Assembly: GCA_902797685.1 (NCBI GenBank)
Contig: CADBTQ010000065.1
Location: 1 to 46,579 of the forward strand
Direction of reading: 5' to 3'
Length of the DNA: 46,579 nt
Source: an uncultured Eubacteriales bacterium
GTDB lineage: Bacteria > Bacillota > Clostridia > Christensenellales > CAG-1252
Below the pieces are notes generated by a model. That model did not search any database, was not told where the DNA came from, and saw nothing but the letters and a program-made list of their open reading frames with translations. Each line of letters begins with the position of its first letter. Positions within the stretch are counted from its first letter, which is position 1. Of this stretch, positions 1 through 9,104 are shown one piece after another. The position numbers and the translations under genes are program-made.

Positions 1-1
1 G

Positions 2-1887
<1,886 letters not shown>

Positions 1888-2011
1888 ACGGGGCGAGAAA
1901 TGAGCGATTGAGCACAAATACGCTCGTTCGCTCGCACCGTGTACCATAGTACACTGGGTACTCGACTCACTCGTTAGCATTCGCACTCACTCATCTCATT
2001 TCTCGCCCCGT
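1888..2011. repeat. 124-bp element with perfect 17-bp terminal inverted repeats after groEL
   Basis: Immediately after the groEL stop codon, ACGGGGCGAGAAATGAG (1888-1904) is perfectly complementary to 1995-2011. The 90 nt between hold a second hairpin, GTGTAC-CATA-GTACAC (1939-1954), and short repeated runs of CTCG and CACTC. The loop is far too long for an ordinary intrinsic terminator and no U-tract follows directly; a GGGTTTTTG run lies about 20 nt further on. No target-site duplication is visible. It could be a REP/MITE-like element or a structured mRNA 3' end. Confidence 0.7.
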
Positions 2012-2052
2012 TGGGAACAGGAATGAGGTGGGTTTTTGTATGGAGTAAAAAG

Positions 2053-2086
2053 GCGATCGAGTACAAATACGCTCGTTCGCTCGCAC
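2053..2086 (+). repeat. Direct repeat of an internal segment of the post-groEL element
   Basis: These 34 bases match 1904-1937 at 32 of 34 positions, in the same orientation; the mismatches are at the 6th and 10th bases. Both copies contain ACAAATACGCTCGTTCGC. The second copy lacks the 17-bp terminal arms, so it looks like a partial copy of the element next to groEL. It lies between that element and the promoter of the next gene. Confidence 0.8.
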
Positions 2087-2126
2087 TATGTCGGTAGCCC
2101 TCTTTGCCCCATTTTTCGTTGGTCTG

Positions 2127-2156
2127 TTGACATCTGTCTTTCGTCTGTTTTATAAT
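2127..2156 (+). promoter_or_regulatory. Vegetative promoter of the zinc-ribbon/LRR gene
   Basis: TTGACA (2127-2132), an 18-bp spacer and TATAAT (2151-2156) make a near-consensus sigma-A promoter 27 bp before the ATG at 2183. It shows that the following gene is transcribed independently of groESL. Confidence 0.85.
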
Positions 2157-2182
2157 CAATTATCACCCAAAGGAGAACGATC

Positions 2183-3205
2183 ATGGGACTCGTCAACGCC
2201 AAATGTACCAATTGCGGAGCGGTACTCAAAATCGACAACGCCAAAGAGGCGGCTATATGCGAGTATTGCGGCTCGCCTTTTATCATTGAAAAGGCTATCC
2301 TCAATTTTAACGTCGGGCAATTCGTCAACAATACCATCAACGCCGAAACCGTCAACATCTTCACCGCCTCGTCCGACTTCGCCATCGAAGCGGGAGTGCT
2401 CAAACAGTACAAAGGGGAGAGCTTGACCGTCCGCGTCCCCGACAACGTCAAGAGATCGCAATGCGTTTTTCCCGCGGGCGTTACCGAGGTCTATTATCCG
2501 GACAGCGTCCTATCGGTCAACGACAAGTGGCCCGACAGTATCCAAACCGTTCGATTGCCGAGCGGGTTGACCTCTCTTGCGGAAGGGTGTTTCGCCGACT
2601 GTGCGCGTCTTGCCCAAGTCGTCTTGCCTAAGTCGCTCAAAATCATCGGCAAAGAGTGTTTCAAAAACTGCAAGTCCCTTCAAACCATCGATTTGCCGCA
2701 AGGGGTGGAGCATATAGGTGAAAGCGCTTTTTACGATTCGGGTTTGACCGAGATCGTTATACCCGATACGGTCAAAAGTATCGGCAGAGCGGCGTTCGGC
2801 AGGACGCATATCAAGCACGTCGACCTGCCCGCCGTGCCCGAGTGTATCCAAACCTTTATCGGTTGCGATGATTTGGAATCGGTGACCTTTGCGGAAGGTC
2901 TGCAACGTATGCGCGGTACTTTTTACAGCGTAGACTCTATCGTCGACGTCAACATTCCCCGTAGCGTTACCCGAATCGACGGCGCGTTCTATTTCTGCCA
3001 TCGTTTGACCAAGATATTCGTCCCCTCCACGGTGCAGACCGTCACGGCGCATTCCTTTGACGATTGTCCCGTGCTTACCATTTGTTGCGAAGCGACCAAA
3101 CGGCCCAAAGGTTGGGATCGCAAATGGGACAAAGACGTCTACAAAAGGCGTTCTTCCAAAAAAGTCCTTTGGGGCGTGACCGAACAAGAGTTTAAAAAAC
3201 TGTAA
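2183..3205 (+). CDS. Zinc-ribbon protein with BspA-type leucine-rich repeats
   Basis: A 340-residue protein of unknown role. The N terminus carries a zinc ribbon with two CxxC knuckles (Cys8/11 and Cys26/29, 14 residues between), then a linker ending in INAETVNIF (about residues 52-60). From about residue 75 to 310 there are BspA-type (LRR_5) repeats of the form 'IxxxAFxxCxxLxxIxLPxxVxxI', for example SLTSLAEGCFADCARL and VKSIGRAAFG. The C terminus is basic. No signal peptide or membrane segment is seen, so it is probably cytoplasmic, unlike most BspA-type proteins. AAAGGAG precedes the ATG, and the gene has its own promoter. The same N-terminal module is found on the RibU-like protein at 24290-25156. 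Confidence 0.85.
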   Translation: MGLVNAKCTNCGAVLKIDNAKEAAICEYCGSPFIIEKAILNFNVGQFVNNTINAETVNIFTASSDFAIEAGVLKQYKGESLTVRVPDNVKRSQCVFPAGVTEVYYPDSVLSVNDKWPDSIQTVRLPSGLTSLAEGCFADCARLAQVVLPKSLKIIGKECFKNCKSLQTIDLPQGVEHIGESAFYDSGLTEIVIPDTVKSIGRAAFGRTHIKHVDLPAVPECIQTFIGCDDLESVTFAEGLQRMRGTFYSVDSIVDVNIPRSVTRIDGAFYFCHRLTKIFVPSTVQTVTAHSFDDCPVLTICCEATKRPKGWDRKWDKDVYKRRSSKKVLWGVTEQEFKKL

Positions 3206-3266
3206 TGAGGTCTTTGACGGGTTTTTGCTCGATATAGCATTATCCGCCATTGAAAACGATAATAAA

Positions 3267-3292
3267 AATCCCGACCGTCACCGGTCGGGATT
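3267..3292 (-). terminator. Intrinsic terminator of the glycerol operon
   Basis: AATCCCGACC (3267-3276) pairs with GGTCGGGATT (3283-3292). Read on the minus strand the stem is followed by a T-rich run (TTTTTATT), so it ends the gldA-dhaKL transcript. On the plus strand the tail is poorer in T but it may also stop readthrough from the LRR gene. Confidence 0.88.
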
Positions 3293-3314
3293 CTTATGAT
3301 TTTGGTTTGCTACA

Positions 3315-5147
3315 TTACATTTTGGCGATAAAGGCTGCCAACTCGTTGAAGATCACGTCCAAGCCGTGAGCACCTGCGTCGGGGAAGCCGATGGAGCGCT
3401 CGCCCACCGTGCCGGCACGTCCCAAGGTAGCGACGTGGGTCTTGGTGGCTTCGGCACCTTCGTGAGCGGCTTTGGCACCGTCGAAGAGACCTTCTTGCAA
3501 CTTCTTGCCCGCCTCGGCAGCGGCAGTCAAAGCGTCCGCGCAGGGTTTGAGGGCGTCGACCAAGGTCTTGTCACCGACCACAGCGCCTTTACCAAAGCTG
3601 CGTTTGCCCGTCTCGAACACACCGCGGTTGGCTTCTTGGAACAGGCACGCGATATCGGCGAGGTTGACTTCTTTCTTGCCCGCCATGGCTTTGCCCGCAT
3701 ACTTGAAGGCGCTGCCCCAGATGGGACCGGACGCGCCGCCGCAGTATTCTTTGATGATCTCCGAGCAGCTTTGCAAGAATTGACCGATGTCACCTTTCTT
3801 GCGGGTAGCCCAGTCGGCTTTGAGTTGTTTGAACCCTTTGGCGATACTCATACCGAAGTCGCCGTCACCCATTTGATCCGCCTCGCAGAAGGGAACTTCG
3901 TTTTCGATGATGATATCAGCCATCTTGTCCACGATCTGCACGAAAGCGGCGGTGTTGATGGTCTCGCCCACTTCGGGTTTGCCCTCTACTTCGTAGACGG
4001 CTGCTTCTTCCTCTTTGGCTTCCTCTTTCTTAGCGGCTGCTTTGGGGGCTTCGGCTTTTTCGGCGGGGGTAAAGCCAAGGGCTTTGCCGATCGCGCGGAT
4101 CGCTTCCAGAGCGGCTTCGGCTTCCTCGTTCATAGCGCCGCCCCAAGTGAGAGCGGGGGTGTTGACGGGATAGTCGACCAACTTCTTGAGTTCCTCATCC
4201 ACTTTGAGCACGGTGATGGAAGCGCCCGCCATGTCGATAGAGGTCATAAAGTTGCCTACGATGGTGCGATGGATGGCGATGCCGTCCTCTTCCAAACATT
4301 TGCTGACCGAGTTGTTGAGGATGTACAGCTCTTGCAAGGGGCTGCCGCCGAAACCGTTGATCAGCAAGACCACTTCGTCGCCTTTCTTGACGCCGAGGTC
4401 GCTCTCCAGATCACTCACGATACGGCGGGAGAGATTGTCGGCGAATTTGCCGTCCGAATAGTCGATCTTCTCACGGAAGCGCCCGGGCTCGCCGTGGATA
4501 CCTACGCCAAACTCCATCTCGTCGTCACCGATCTCGAAGGTGGGGTGACCGGCGGCGGGCACGGTGCAGGAAGTAAAAGCGAAACCGAAGCTGCGGACGT
4601 TTTCGATGACTTTGTTGGCGATGCGTTTGACTTCGGCTAGGTCTTTGCCTTGCTCGGCGGCGGCGCCGGCGCACTTGTGCACCAACACGGTACCCGCCAC
4701 GCCGCGACGACCCACGGTGTACAGGCTGTCCTTGACGGCGATGTCGTCGTTGACGTACACAGCGTCCACTTTGATGCCGTCGTCGTCGATGGCGTCCGCC
4801 ATGGCGTTGTTGAAGTTCATGCAGTCGCCCGAGTAGTTTTTGATGATGAGCAGCACGCCCTTATCGGTCGCCACTTCTTTGATGGCGTTGCGTACTTGCA
4901 CTTGAGAGGGGCTGGCAAACACGTCGCCGCACACGGCGCAGTCCAACATACCTTTGCCCACAAAACCGGCGTGAGCGGGCTCGTGACCCGAACCGCCGCC
5001 CGAGATCAGGCTGACCTTGTTGGGATTGATCTCTTTCTTTTTGACGATCTTAAACTTCTCGACAAACTCCAGTTCGGGATGTGCTTTGGCGAGGCCGTGA
5101 CACATATCGTAAACGAAAGTTTCGGGGGTATTCATTATCTTTTTCAT
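3315..5147 (-). CDS. dhaK: Dihydroxyacetone kinase, DhaK-DhaL fusion
   Basis: A 610-residue single-chain dihydroxyacetone kinase that phosphorylates dihydroxyacetone to DHAP. The DhaK part (about 1-340) has SGGGSGHEPAHAGFVG and GVGIHGEPG, whose His (about residue 218) forms the covalent hemiaminal with substrate. The DhaL part (about 400-610) has the Mg-ATP motif DQMGDGDFG, GGASGPIWG, GDKTLVDAL and GRAGTVGERSIGFPDAGA. A low-complexity Ala/Glu/Lys linker (about 352-390) joins them. The K-L fusion is the layout of ATP-dependent kinases (Citrobacter type), and no PTS-type DhaM gene is present, so ATP is the likely donor. An AAAAAGGAG site precedes the ATG. It lies downstream of gldA in the same transcript. 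Confidence 0.95.
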   Translation of the reverse strand: MKKIMNTPETFVYDMCHGLAKAHPELEFVEKFKIVKKKEINPNKVSLISGGGSGHEPAHAGFVGKGMLDCAVCGDVFASPSQVQVRNAIKEVATDKGVLLIIKNYSGDCMNFNNAMADAIDDDGIKVDAVYVNDDIAVKDSLYTVGRRGVAGTVLVHKCAGAAAEQGKDLAEVKRIANKVIENVRSFGFAFTSCTVPAAGHPTFEIGDDEMEFGVGIHGEPGRFREKIDYSDGKFADNLSRRIVSDLESDLGVKKGDEVVLLINGFGGSPLQELYILNNSVSKCLEEDGIAIHRTIVGNFMTSIDMAGASITVLKVDEELKKLVDYPVNTPALTWGGAMNEEAEAALEAIRAIGKALGFTPAEKAEAPKAAAKKEEAKEEEAAVYEVEGKPEVGETINTAAFVQIVDKMADIIIENEVPFCEADQMGDGDFGMSIAKGFKQLKADWATRKKGDIGQFLQSCSEIIKEYCGGASGPIWGSAFKYAGKAMAGKKEVNLADIACLFQEANRGVFETGKRSFGKGAVVGDKTLVDALKPCADALTAAAEAGKKLQEGLFDGAKAAHEGAEATKTHVATLGRAGTVGERSIGFPDAGAHGLDVIFNELAAFIAKM

Positions 5148-5172
5148 AGCAAAATCTCCTTTTTTAATAATA

Positions 5173-5199
5173 GGCGGCGTACCGGCACAGTACGCCGCC
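5173..5199 (-). other. Intercistronic hairpin between gldA and dhaKL
   Basis: GGCGGCGTAC (5173-5182) and GTACGCCGCC (5190-5199) form a perfect 10-bp GC-rich stem with a 7-nt loop. On the minus strand it is followed by TATTATTAAAAAAGGAG, an A-rich ribosome-binding region rather than a U-tract. It is therefore more likely an mRNA-stabilising or differential-expression element than a full terminator. Confidence 0.65.
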
Positions 5200-5212
5200 C
5201 AAGTCGAGCAAA

Positions 5213-6382
5213 TTAGTCGTCCAAACCTTTGAATTCACGACCGATCTTGTCGGCGGTCTTGATGGCGGCGACGACCATGTCTTCGGTCACGGGGAAGGGC
5301 ATGTTGTGGATGGACTCGTCGGGGATGCAGGTCTTAGCGGCAACCGCTTTGAGTTCTTCCTCGGTCAAGGAGCTACGAGCCACTTCGCCGGTCTTCTTGT
5401 TGGTCATCAAGTCCTCGATGCACACGGGCAGACCCACGGTGTCGCAGAAGTCAAGCACTTCGTACAATTCCTCTTCGGGAGCGTTTTCCAAGATCAATTG
5501 GCACAGAGTACCAAAGGCGACGACTTCGCCGTGGAAGTTGTTGGCGTGGATCTCGTGGACGATGGTGATACCGTCGTGGATGGCGTGCGCGGCAGCCAAA
5601 CCACCCGATTCAAATCCCAAACCGCTGAGCAGGATATTGGTCTCGACGATCTTTTCAAAAGCGGGGGTCACGGCGTTGCAATCGCAAGCGGCTTTGGCTT
5701 TGGCGCCGTCGGAGATCAAGTTCTTGTAGCACAGTTCCGCCAAAGCGAAAGCGGTGTGGGTGCCGTAGCCCAACAGGGTACCTTTGGCACGGTTGGCGCC
5801 GCAGGGCAGACCCGCGTTGACGTTGGACACCGAGCGGACGTTGGCTCTCGCCTCGAAGTAGGTGGACAGAGCGTCGCCCATACCGCTGACCAAAAAGCGG
5901 GTGGGAGCGTTGGCGATGACGTTGAGGTCGATCAACACCACGGAGGGGGATTGACGGAAGTAAGCGTAGTCGTCAAACTCGTGATCGTCGGTATAAAGCA
6001 CGGCGGAGTGAGAAGTGGGCGCGTCGGTAGCGGCGATGGTGGGGCAGATGATCAGGGGGTTGCCAGCAGCCACGCACTTACTGGTGTCGATGGCTTTGCC
6101 GCCGCCCAAACCGATGGTGCAAGCGCACTTGTTGGCTTTGGCGAAATCTTGCAATTCTTTGACAACGCGACGAGAGCATTCACCTTTGAAGATGTCGCAA
6201 GTGATCAGCTCGATGCCGTATCTCTTTTGGGTCTCTTCCAATTCGCCTTTGACCAAACCGAGCGCAAAGGGGTCGGCGATCAACAGCGCCTTTTTGCCAA
6301 AGGTCTTGACAAAATAACCGAGGTTCAAAAGTTCGTGTTCACCTTGGACATACTTGGTAGGGCAGATAAATGCTTTTCTCAT
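5213..6382 (-). CDS. gldA: Glycerol dehydrogenase (NAD+, zinc-dependent)
   Basis: A 389-residue family III polyol dehydrogenase that oxidises glycerol to dihydroxyacetone with NAD+. It shows the NAD-binding GLGGGKAIDTSK motif, PTIAATDAPTS, and the metal ligands in MGDALSTYFEA (Asp), AAAHAIHDG (His) and NNFHGEVVAFG (His). The N terminus (MRKAFICPTKYVQG) is typical of GldA. The product is the substrate of the kinase encoded directly downstream, so the two genes form the oxidative arm of glycerol fermentation. No glycerol dehydratase is in the window. An AAAGGAG site precedes the ATG, and a consensus promoter lies 56 bp upstream. The family is slightly longer here than the usual ~365 residues. 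Confidence 0.96.
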   Translation of the reverse strand: MRKAFICPTKYVQGEHELLNLGYFVKTFGKKALLIADPFALGLVKGELEETQKRYGIELITCDIFKGECSRRVVKELQDFAKANKCACTIGLGGGKAIDTSKCVAAGNPLIICPTIAATDAPTSHSAVLYTDDHEFDDYAYFRQSPSVVLIDLNVIANAPTRFLVSGMGDALSTYFEARANVRSVSNVNAGLPCGANRAKGTLLGYGTHTAFALAELCYKNLISDGAKAKAACDCNAVTPAFEKIVETNILLSGLGFESGGLAAAHAIHDGITIVHEIHANNFHGEVVAFGTLCQLILENAPEEELYEVLDFCDTVGLPVCIEDLMTNKKTGEVARSSLTEEELKAVAAKTCIPDESIHNMPFPVTEDMVVAAIKTADKIGREFKGLDD

Positions 6383-6437
6383 AAATAATCTCCTTTTCTG
6401 TTATTTTTGATTTTTGCGGGCATTCCCGCTTACTTTC

Positions 6438-6465
6438 ATTATACCATTGCTTTTGCCGTTGTCAA
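6438..6465 (-). promoter_or_regulatory. Promoter of gldA-dhaKL
   Basis: On the minus strand, perfect TTGACA (6460-6465) and perfect TATAAT (6438-6443) boxes are separated by 16 bp. The predicted leader is roughly 50 nt. A 9-bp inverted repeat, TTTTTGAGG (6472-6480) with its complement at 6498-6506, lies just upstream of the -35 box and could be a regulator site; this last point is inference. Confidence 0.88.
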
Positions 6466-6646
6466 TAGGCATTTTTGAGGTTTTTGCTCCACTCACCCCT
6501 CAAAAAACGTATTTTCCAGGGTCTAACCTTGTCAAAAAGTGAGTTTTTTGCGCCTTTTGCTCTCCAAAACTCAAAAAAGTGCTATCCTTTCACTTGACAC
6601 TTTTTGCCCGCTTGACCCAAGTTGAGGCGGGCGCAAGGAGGGGATC

Positions 6647-7939
6647 GTGAAAAGCGTTAGGGTCGTGAGTATCGTACTCCTTTTGCTGACGAGCGCTATG
6701 TGCGGTGCTATCTATATCCAACAATACGTCTTGCCGCCCAAGTCCGATCCGACGCCATCGTCGGTCACGGTAGCCGAGCCGACCCCCGAGCCGGAGCCCC
6801 CTTCGCCTACGATCGAGTACACCCTGTTTCCCCGTGCGGCGGTATCGGTCAAAGGGGGCGTCGTGGGCGTGACGGGCGGGGAGGGAGAGGAGACCTTGTT
6901 GTCTTGCTATCGCTTGGGCGGCTATACCTTGGCGATCGTCAAGACCGACTCCAACGGCTTGGACTATCGCGCTACCGCGCCCGCTTTGGCGGTTGCCAAG
7001 TTTGACAAATCCCTCTCTTTGGTGGGGACGGTCACCCTGCCTACAGGCGGCGACTTCCTTTGCGCCACACCCTACGAATACGGTCTGCTTTTGCTCATCA
7101 CAAGAGATGGATCCCTCGACATCGTGGCGGTGGACGGCGGCTTGTCCTTGTCGACCCGTACCCTGCCTTACTCGGTGAATGCGGCTTGCGCGGTATCGGG
7201 CGAAGACGGGGTAGTCTTTGCCGCAAGCGGAGAGCGGATGCACTTTTTCGGCTTGTCGGGAGAGTTGTCCCTTACCTTTTCCCACTCGGTCGTCTCGGAC
7301 GGCTACCAAGTCCACTCCCTTTACGCGTACGCGGGACAATATATATCTTTTGCCAAAGGACTTACCGACGGTCGCGCCCACGTGTGGTCGCCACTTGGTA
7401 TCGTTGGGCGCTACGACGTCGCCCGACCCGACGCCATCACCCCCGCCTCTTACGGTTTTGCCCTTGCCACCGTCTCGGAAAAAGTGACCTTGTATCGGTA
7501 CGACTATCACCTGTCTTATTTGGGCTCGACTCCGTTGGATCACGCCCTCTCCGTGTCCCTCGGCTCTTACGACGGCGGGGTGTGGGCGGTGCTCAAACAA
7601 ACTTCGTCTACCGTCGGCTACACGGTGTGCCGTCACGGGGACGTGCAAAGCAAAGTCGAGTTGCCTTTCGGCACCCCCTCGACCCCCATTTGGAACGGAG
7701 ACCACTTCCTCTATTGGTCGGACGGCGAGGAGGGAGACCTCGTCTCCTACGTCCCTTTGACCAACAAAGCCACGACCCTTTTGTCCATGGTCGGCGCGTC
7801 CCGTGTGGAGTGGTGGAAAGCGGGCGGTACGGTCTACGTCGCGTGCGACTCCGACTTTGACTACGGCTATTTCGCCCCGCATATTGGCAAGAGGGACGTA
7901 TTTTTAATACATATAAGTTTGTCAGCCCCTGTTGAATAA
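6647..7939 (+). CDS. Secreted or membrane-anchored propeller-like protein, function unknown
   Basis: A 430-residue protein starting with GTG, placed by a strong AAGGAGGGG three bases upstream. Residues about 5-24 form a hydrophobic signal or anchor segment (VVSIVLLLLTSAMCGAIYI), followed by a Pro/Glu/Thr-rich stalk (about 33-57). The rest consists of short beta-strand-like blocks of 40-50 residues rich in G/V/Y/S, resembling a beta-propeller, but no catalytic motif is recognised. It probably sits outside the membrane. A GC-rich hairpin (GCCCGC at 6606-6611 with GCGGGC at 6627-6632) abuts the ribosome binding site. The last dozen codons are AT-rich, unlike the rest, so the C terminus may have been altered where an AT-rich island begins. 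Confidence 0.72.
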   Translation: MKSVRVVSIVLLLLTSAMCGAIYIQQYVLPPKSDPTPSSVTVAEPTPEPEPPSPTIEYTLFPRAAVSVKGGVVGVTGGEGEETLLSCYRLGGYTLAIVKTDSNGLDYRATAPALAVAKFDKSLSLVGTVTLPTGGDFLCATPYEYGLLLLITRDGSLDIVAVDGGLSLSTRTLPYSVNAACAVSGEDGVVFAASGERMHFFGLSGELSLTFSHSVVSDGYQVHSLYAYAGQYISFAKGLTDGRAHVWSPLGIVGRYDVARPDAITPASYGFALATVSEKVTLYRYDYHLSYLGSTPLDHALSVSLGSYDGGVWAVLKQTSSTVGYTVCRHGDVQSKVELPFGTPSTPIWNGDHFLYWSDGEEGDLVSYVPLTNKATTLLSMVGASRVEWWKAGGTVYVACDSDFDYGYFAPHIGKRDVFLIHISLSAPVE

Positions 7940-8010
7940 AACGATAATTGACTATTAGGCGTCGTTTCGTTGTATTATAGTATTATGGAGGAAAACGCTC
8001 GCTAAAACAC

Positions 8011-8039
8011 TTGACACTCTAATTATTTGGACATATACT
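8011..8039 (+). promoter_or_regulatory. Promoter within the AT-rich island
   Basis: TTGACA (8011-8016), a 17-bp spacer and TATACT (8034-8039) make a strong vegetative promoter. The next gene starts at 8175, giving an AT-rich leader of about 130 nt that contains several A and T runs (for example 8048-8063) but no recognised riboswitch. Confidence 0.82.
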
Positions 8040-8174
8040 TTTGTGTGAAAAAAATGTTTTTTTTCTATAAAAACTGCTATTGTTTTTTTCGCCGATGTCA
8101 CAAACGGATATCCTTGTCCAATAAAGGTGATCAAACACATTGTAGCAGGTTCTATTGTCGTGATTGAGGTCAAC

Positions 8175-8891
8175 ATGGAAAATAATCATATTGAACAGCA
8201 AAAACCCGAACGGAAAAAGCCCAAAAAGCGGGTTATCGTATGCGCCGTGATCATGACGATCATGGTGGTTATCTATTGTATTGCCCTTGTGCGCTGTCCG
8301 CAAATGTATACCACCCAACGGAATATGGAGAACATTAAGCGATTGGCAGACAAGCGTTACGTCGAATCCGGCGATTATGACAGCCTATCGGTGTATCCTC
8401 TCTATGACGAAACTGATAAGGTAAAATATTTCTTGGTGGAAATGTCGCCTTCGGCTTATGTGTTTGTAAAACCGCGTACACCTCAAATAGGCAATCTGGG
8501 ACAATATTCGCGTTCGGCGGATACCGTAGAGCGGCCTTGGCGCAGATATCGAATTTGCGAGGACGGGAGCGCGCCGTTGTCCTACGAAGGCGAAGAATGG
8601 AAAGCTGACTCCAAATATACTTCCGGCAAAGAAAAGAATTACCGCTATGAAACTGACGATAAAGGGGATTTTATTGAGTACGCTGCCAGTCCTTACGCTG
8701 TTGCGGGCGTGTTGGGTCAAAAGTTGTATATGCTTTACGTAGGAAATTATCAATACGTTCCGGCTATCAGACAGGGCAGTGCGTTTTTTAATTTAATTTC
8801 CATGGAGACTTTTGATTATAGCACCGCGACCGACCTCAATACGCCCTCATTATTTATGTCATTTTTTATCAAACATAGCGCAAACCTGTAA
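8175..8891 (+). CDS. Unknown single-pass membrane protein in an AT-rich island
   Basis: I do not recognise this family. The open frame extends up to 8127, but the ATG at 8175 is preferred because GAGGT lies just before it. The 238-residue product has a charged start (MENNHIEQQKPERKKPKKR), one membrane helix (about residues 20-42) and an extracellular domain of about 195 residues rich in Tyr, Asp and Ser. The coding sequence is clearly more AT-rich than its neighbours and uses more A/T-ending codons, which suggests transfer. It is followed in the same frame, right after the stop codon, by the remnant of a SLOG-like gene. Confidence 0.6.
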   Translation: MENNHIEQQKPERKKPKKRVIVCAVIMTIMVVIYCIALVRCPQMYTTQRNMENIKRLADKRYVESGDYDSLSVYPLYDETDKVKYFLVEMSPSAYVFVKPRTPQIGNLGQYSRSADTVERPWRRYRICEDGSAPLSYEGEEWKADSKYTSGKEKNYRYETDDKGDFIEYAASPYAVAGVLGQKLYMLYVGNYQYVPAIRQGSAFFNLISMETFDYSTATDLNTPSLFMSFFIKHSANL

Positions 8892-9053
8892 TCACACAAA
8901 GGAGACATCTCCCGCCGCAACGAATGGATGGTGCTCAAAGCGGATCTGGTGATCGCCTATATCGACGGGCATTACAGTCGCGCGTGTCGGTTTTACGAAT
9001 ACGCTCTCCGCAAAGGAAAACAGACGATCAATCTCGGCAAACTCGTCGATTGA
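8892..9053 (+). pseudogene. 3' remnant of a SLOG/DUF1273-like gene
   Basis: Starting directly after the previous stop codon, an in-frame stretch of 53 codons ends at TGA 9051-9053. It contains ISRRNEWMV, ADLVIAYIDGHYS and YEYALRKGKQTINL. These match, from my knowledge of the family, the C-terminal end of SLOG-type DUF1273/YpsA-related proteins ('RNxWMVxxSDxVIAYV...YAxRKGKxIINL'). The N-terminal ~120 residues with the nucleotide-binding Rossmann core are absent, and no start codon with a ribosome site is seen. Base composition returns to the GC-rich norm here, so the junction with the AT-rich island lies at about 8892-8910. Confidence 0.68.
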
Positions 9054-9060
9054 ATAAAAA

Positions 9061-9087
9061 AATCCGTACGCTTGGGGCGTACGGATT
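9061..9087 (-). terminator. Bidirectional terminator after valS
   Basis: AATCCGTACGC (9061-9071) pairs perfectly with GCGTACGGATT (9077-9087) around a 5-nt loop. A runs on the left and T runs on the right allow termination in both directions: for the valS transcript on the minus strand, and for anything reading in from the AT-rich island on the plus strand. Confidence 0.9.
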
Positions 9088-9104
9088 TTTGTGATGAACG
9101 GGAG

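Noticed and set aside
1888-2011. Classical intrinsic terminator after groEL
   Set aside because: The arms are perfect but enclose 90 nt and no U-run follows directly; described as a repeat element instead.
3366-4640. A 424-codon open frame on the plus strand opposite the DHA kinase gene
   Set aside because: It is the antisense shadow of dhaK in a GC-rich genome; composition is His/Val/Gly/Asp-rich and no ribosome site or family motif is seen.
5173-5199. Terminator between gldA and dhaKL
   Set aside because: No U-run follows on the minus strand, and the ribosome site of dhaKL comes immediately after, so co-transcription is more likely.
7985-8005. Six-codon minigene with internal GGAGG
   Set aside because: Too short to support as a gene; kept only as a possible stub of the disrupted SLOG-like gene.
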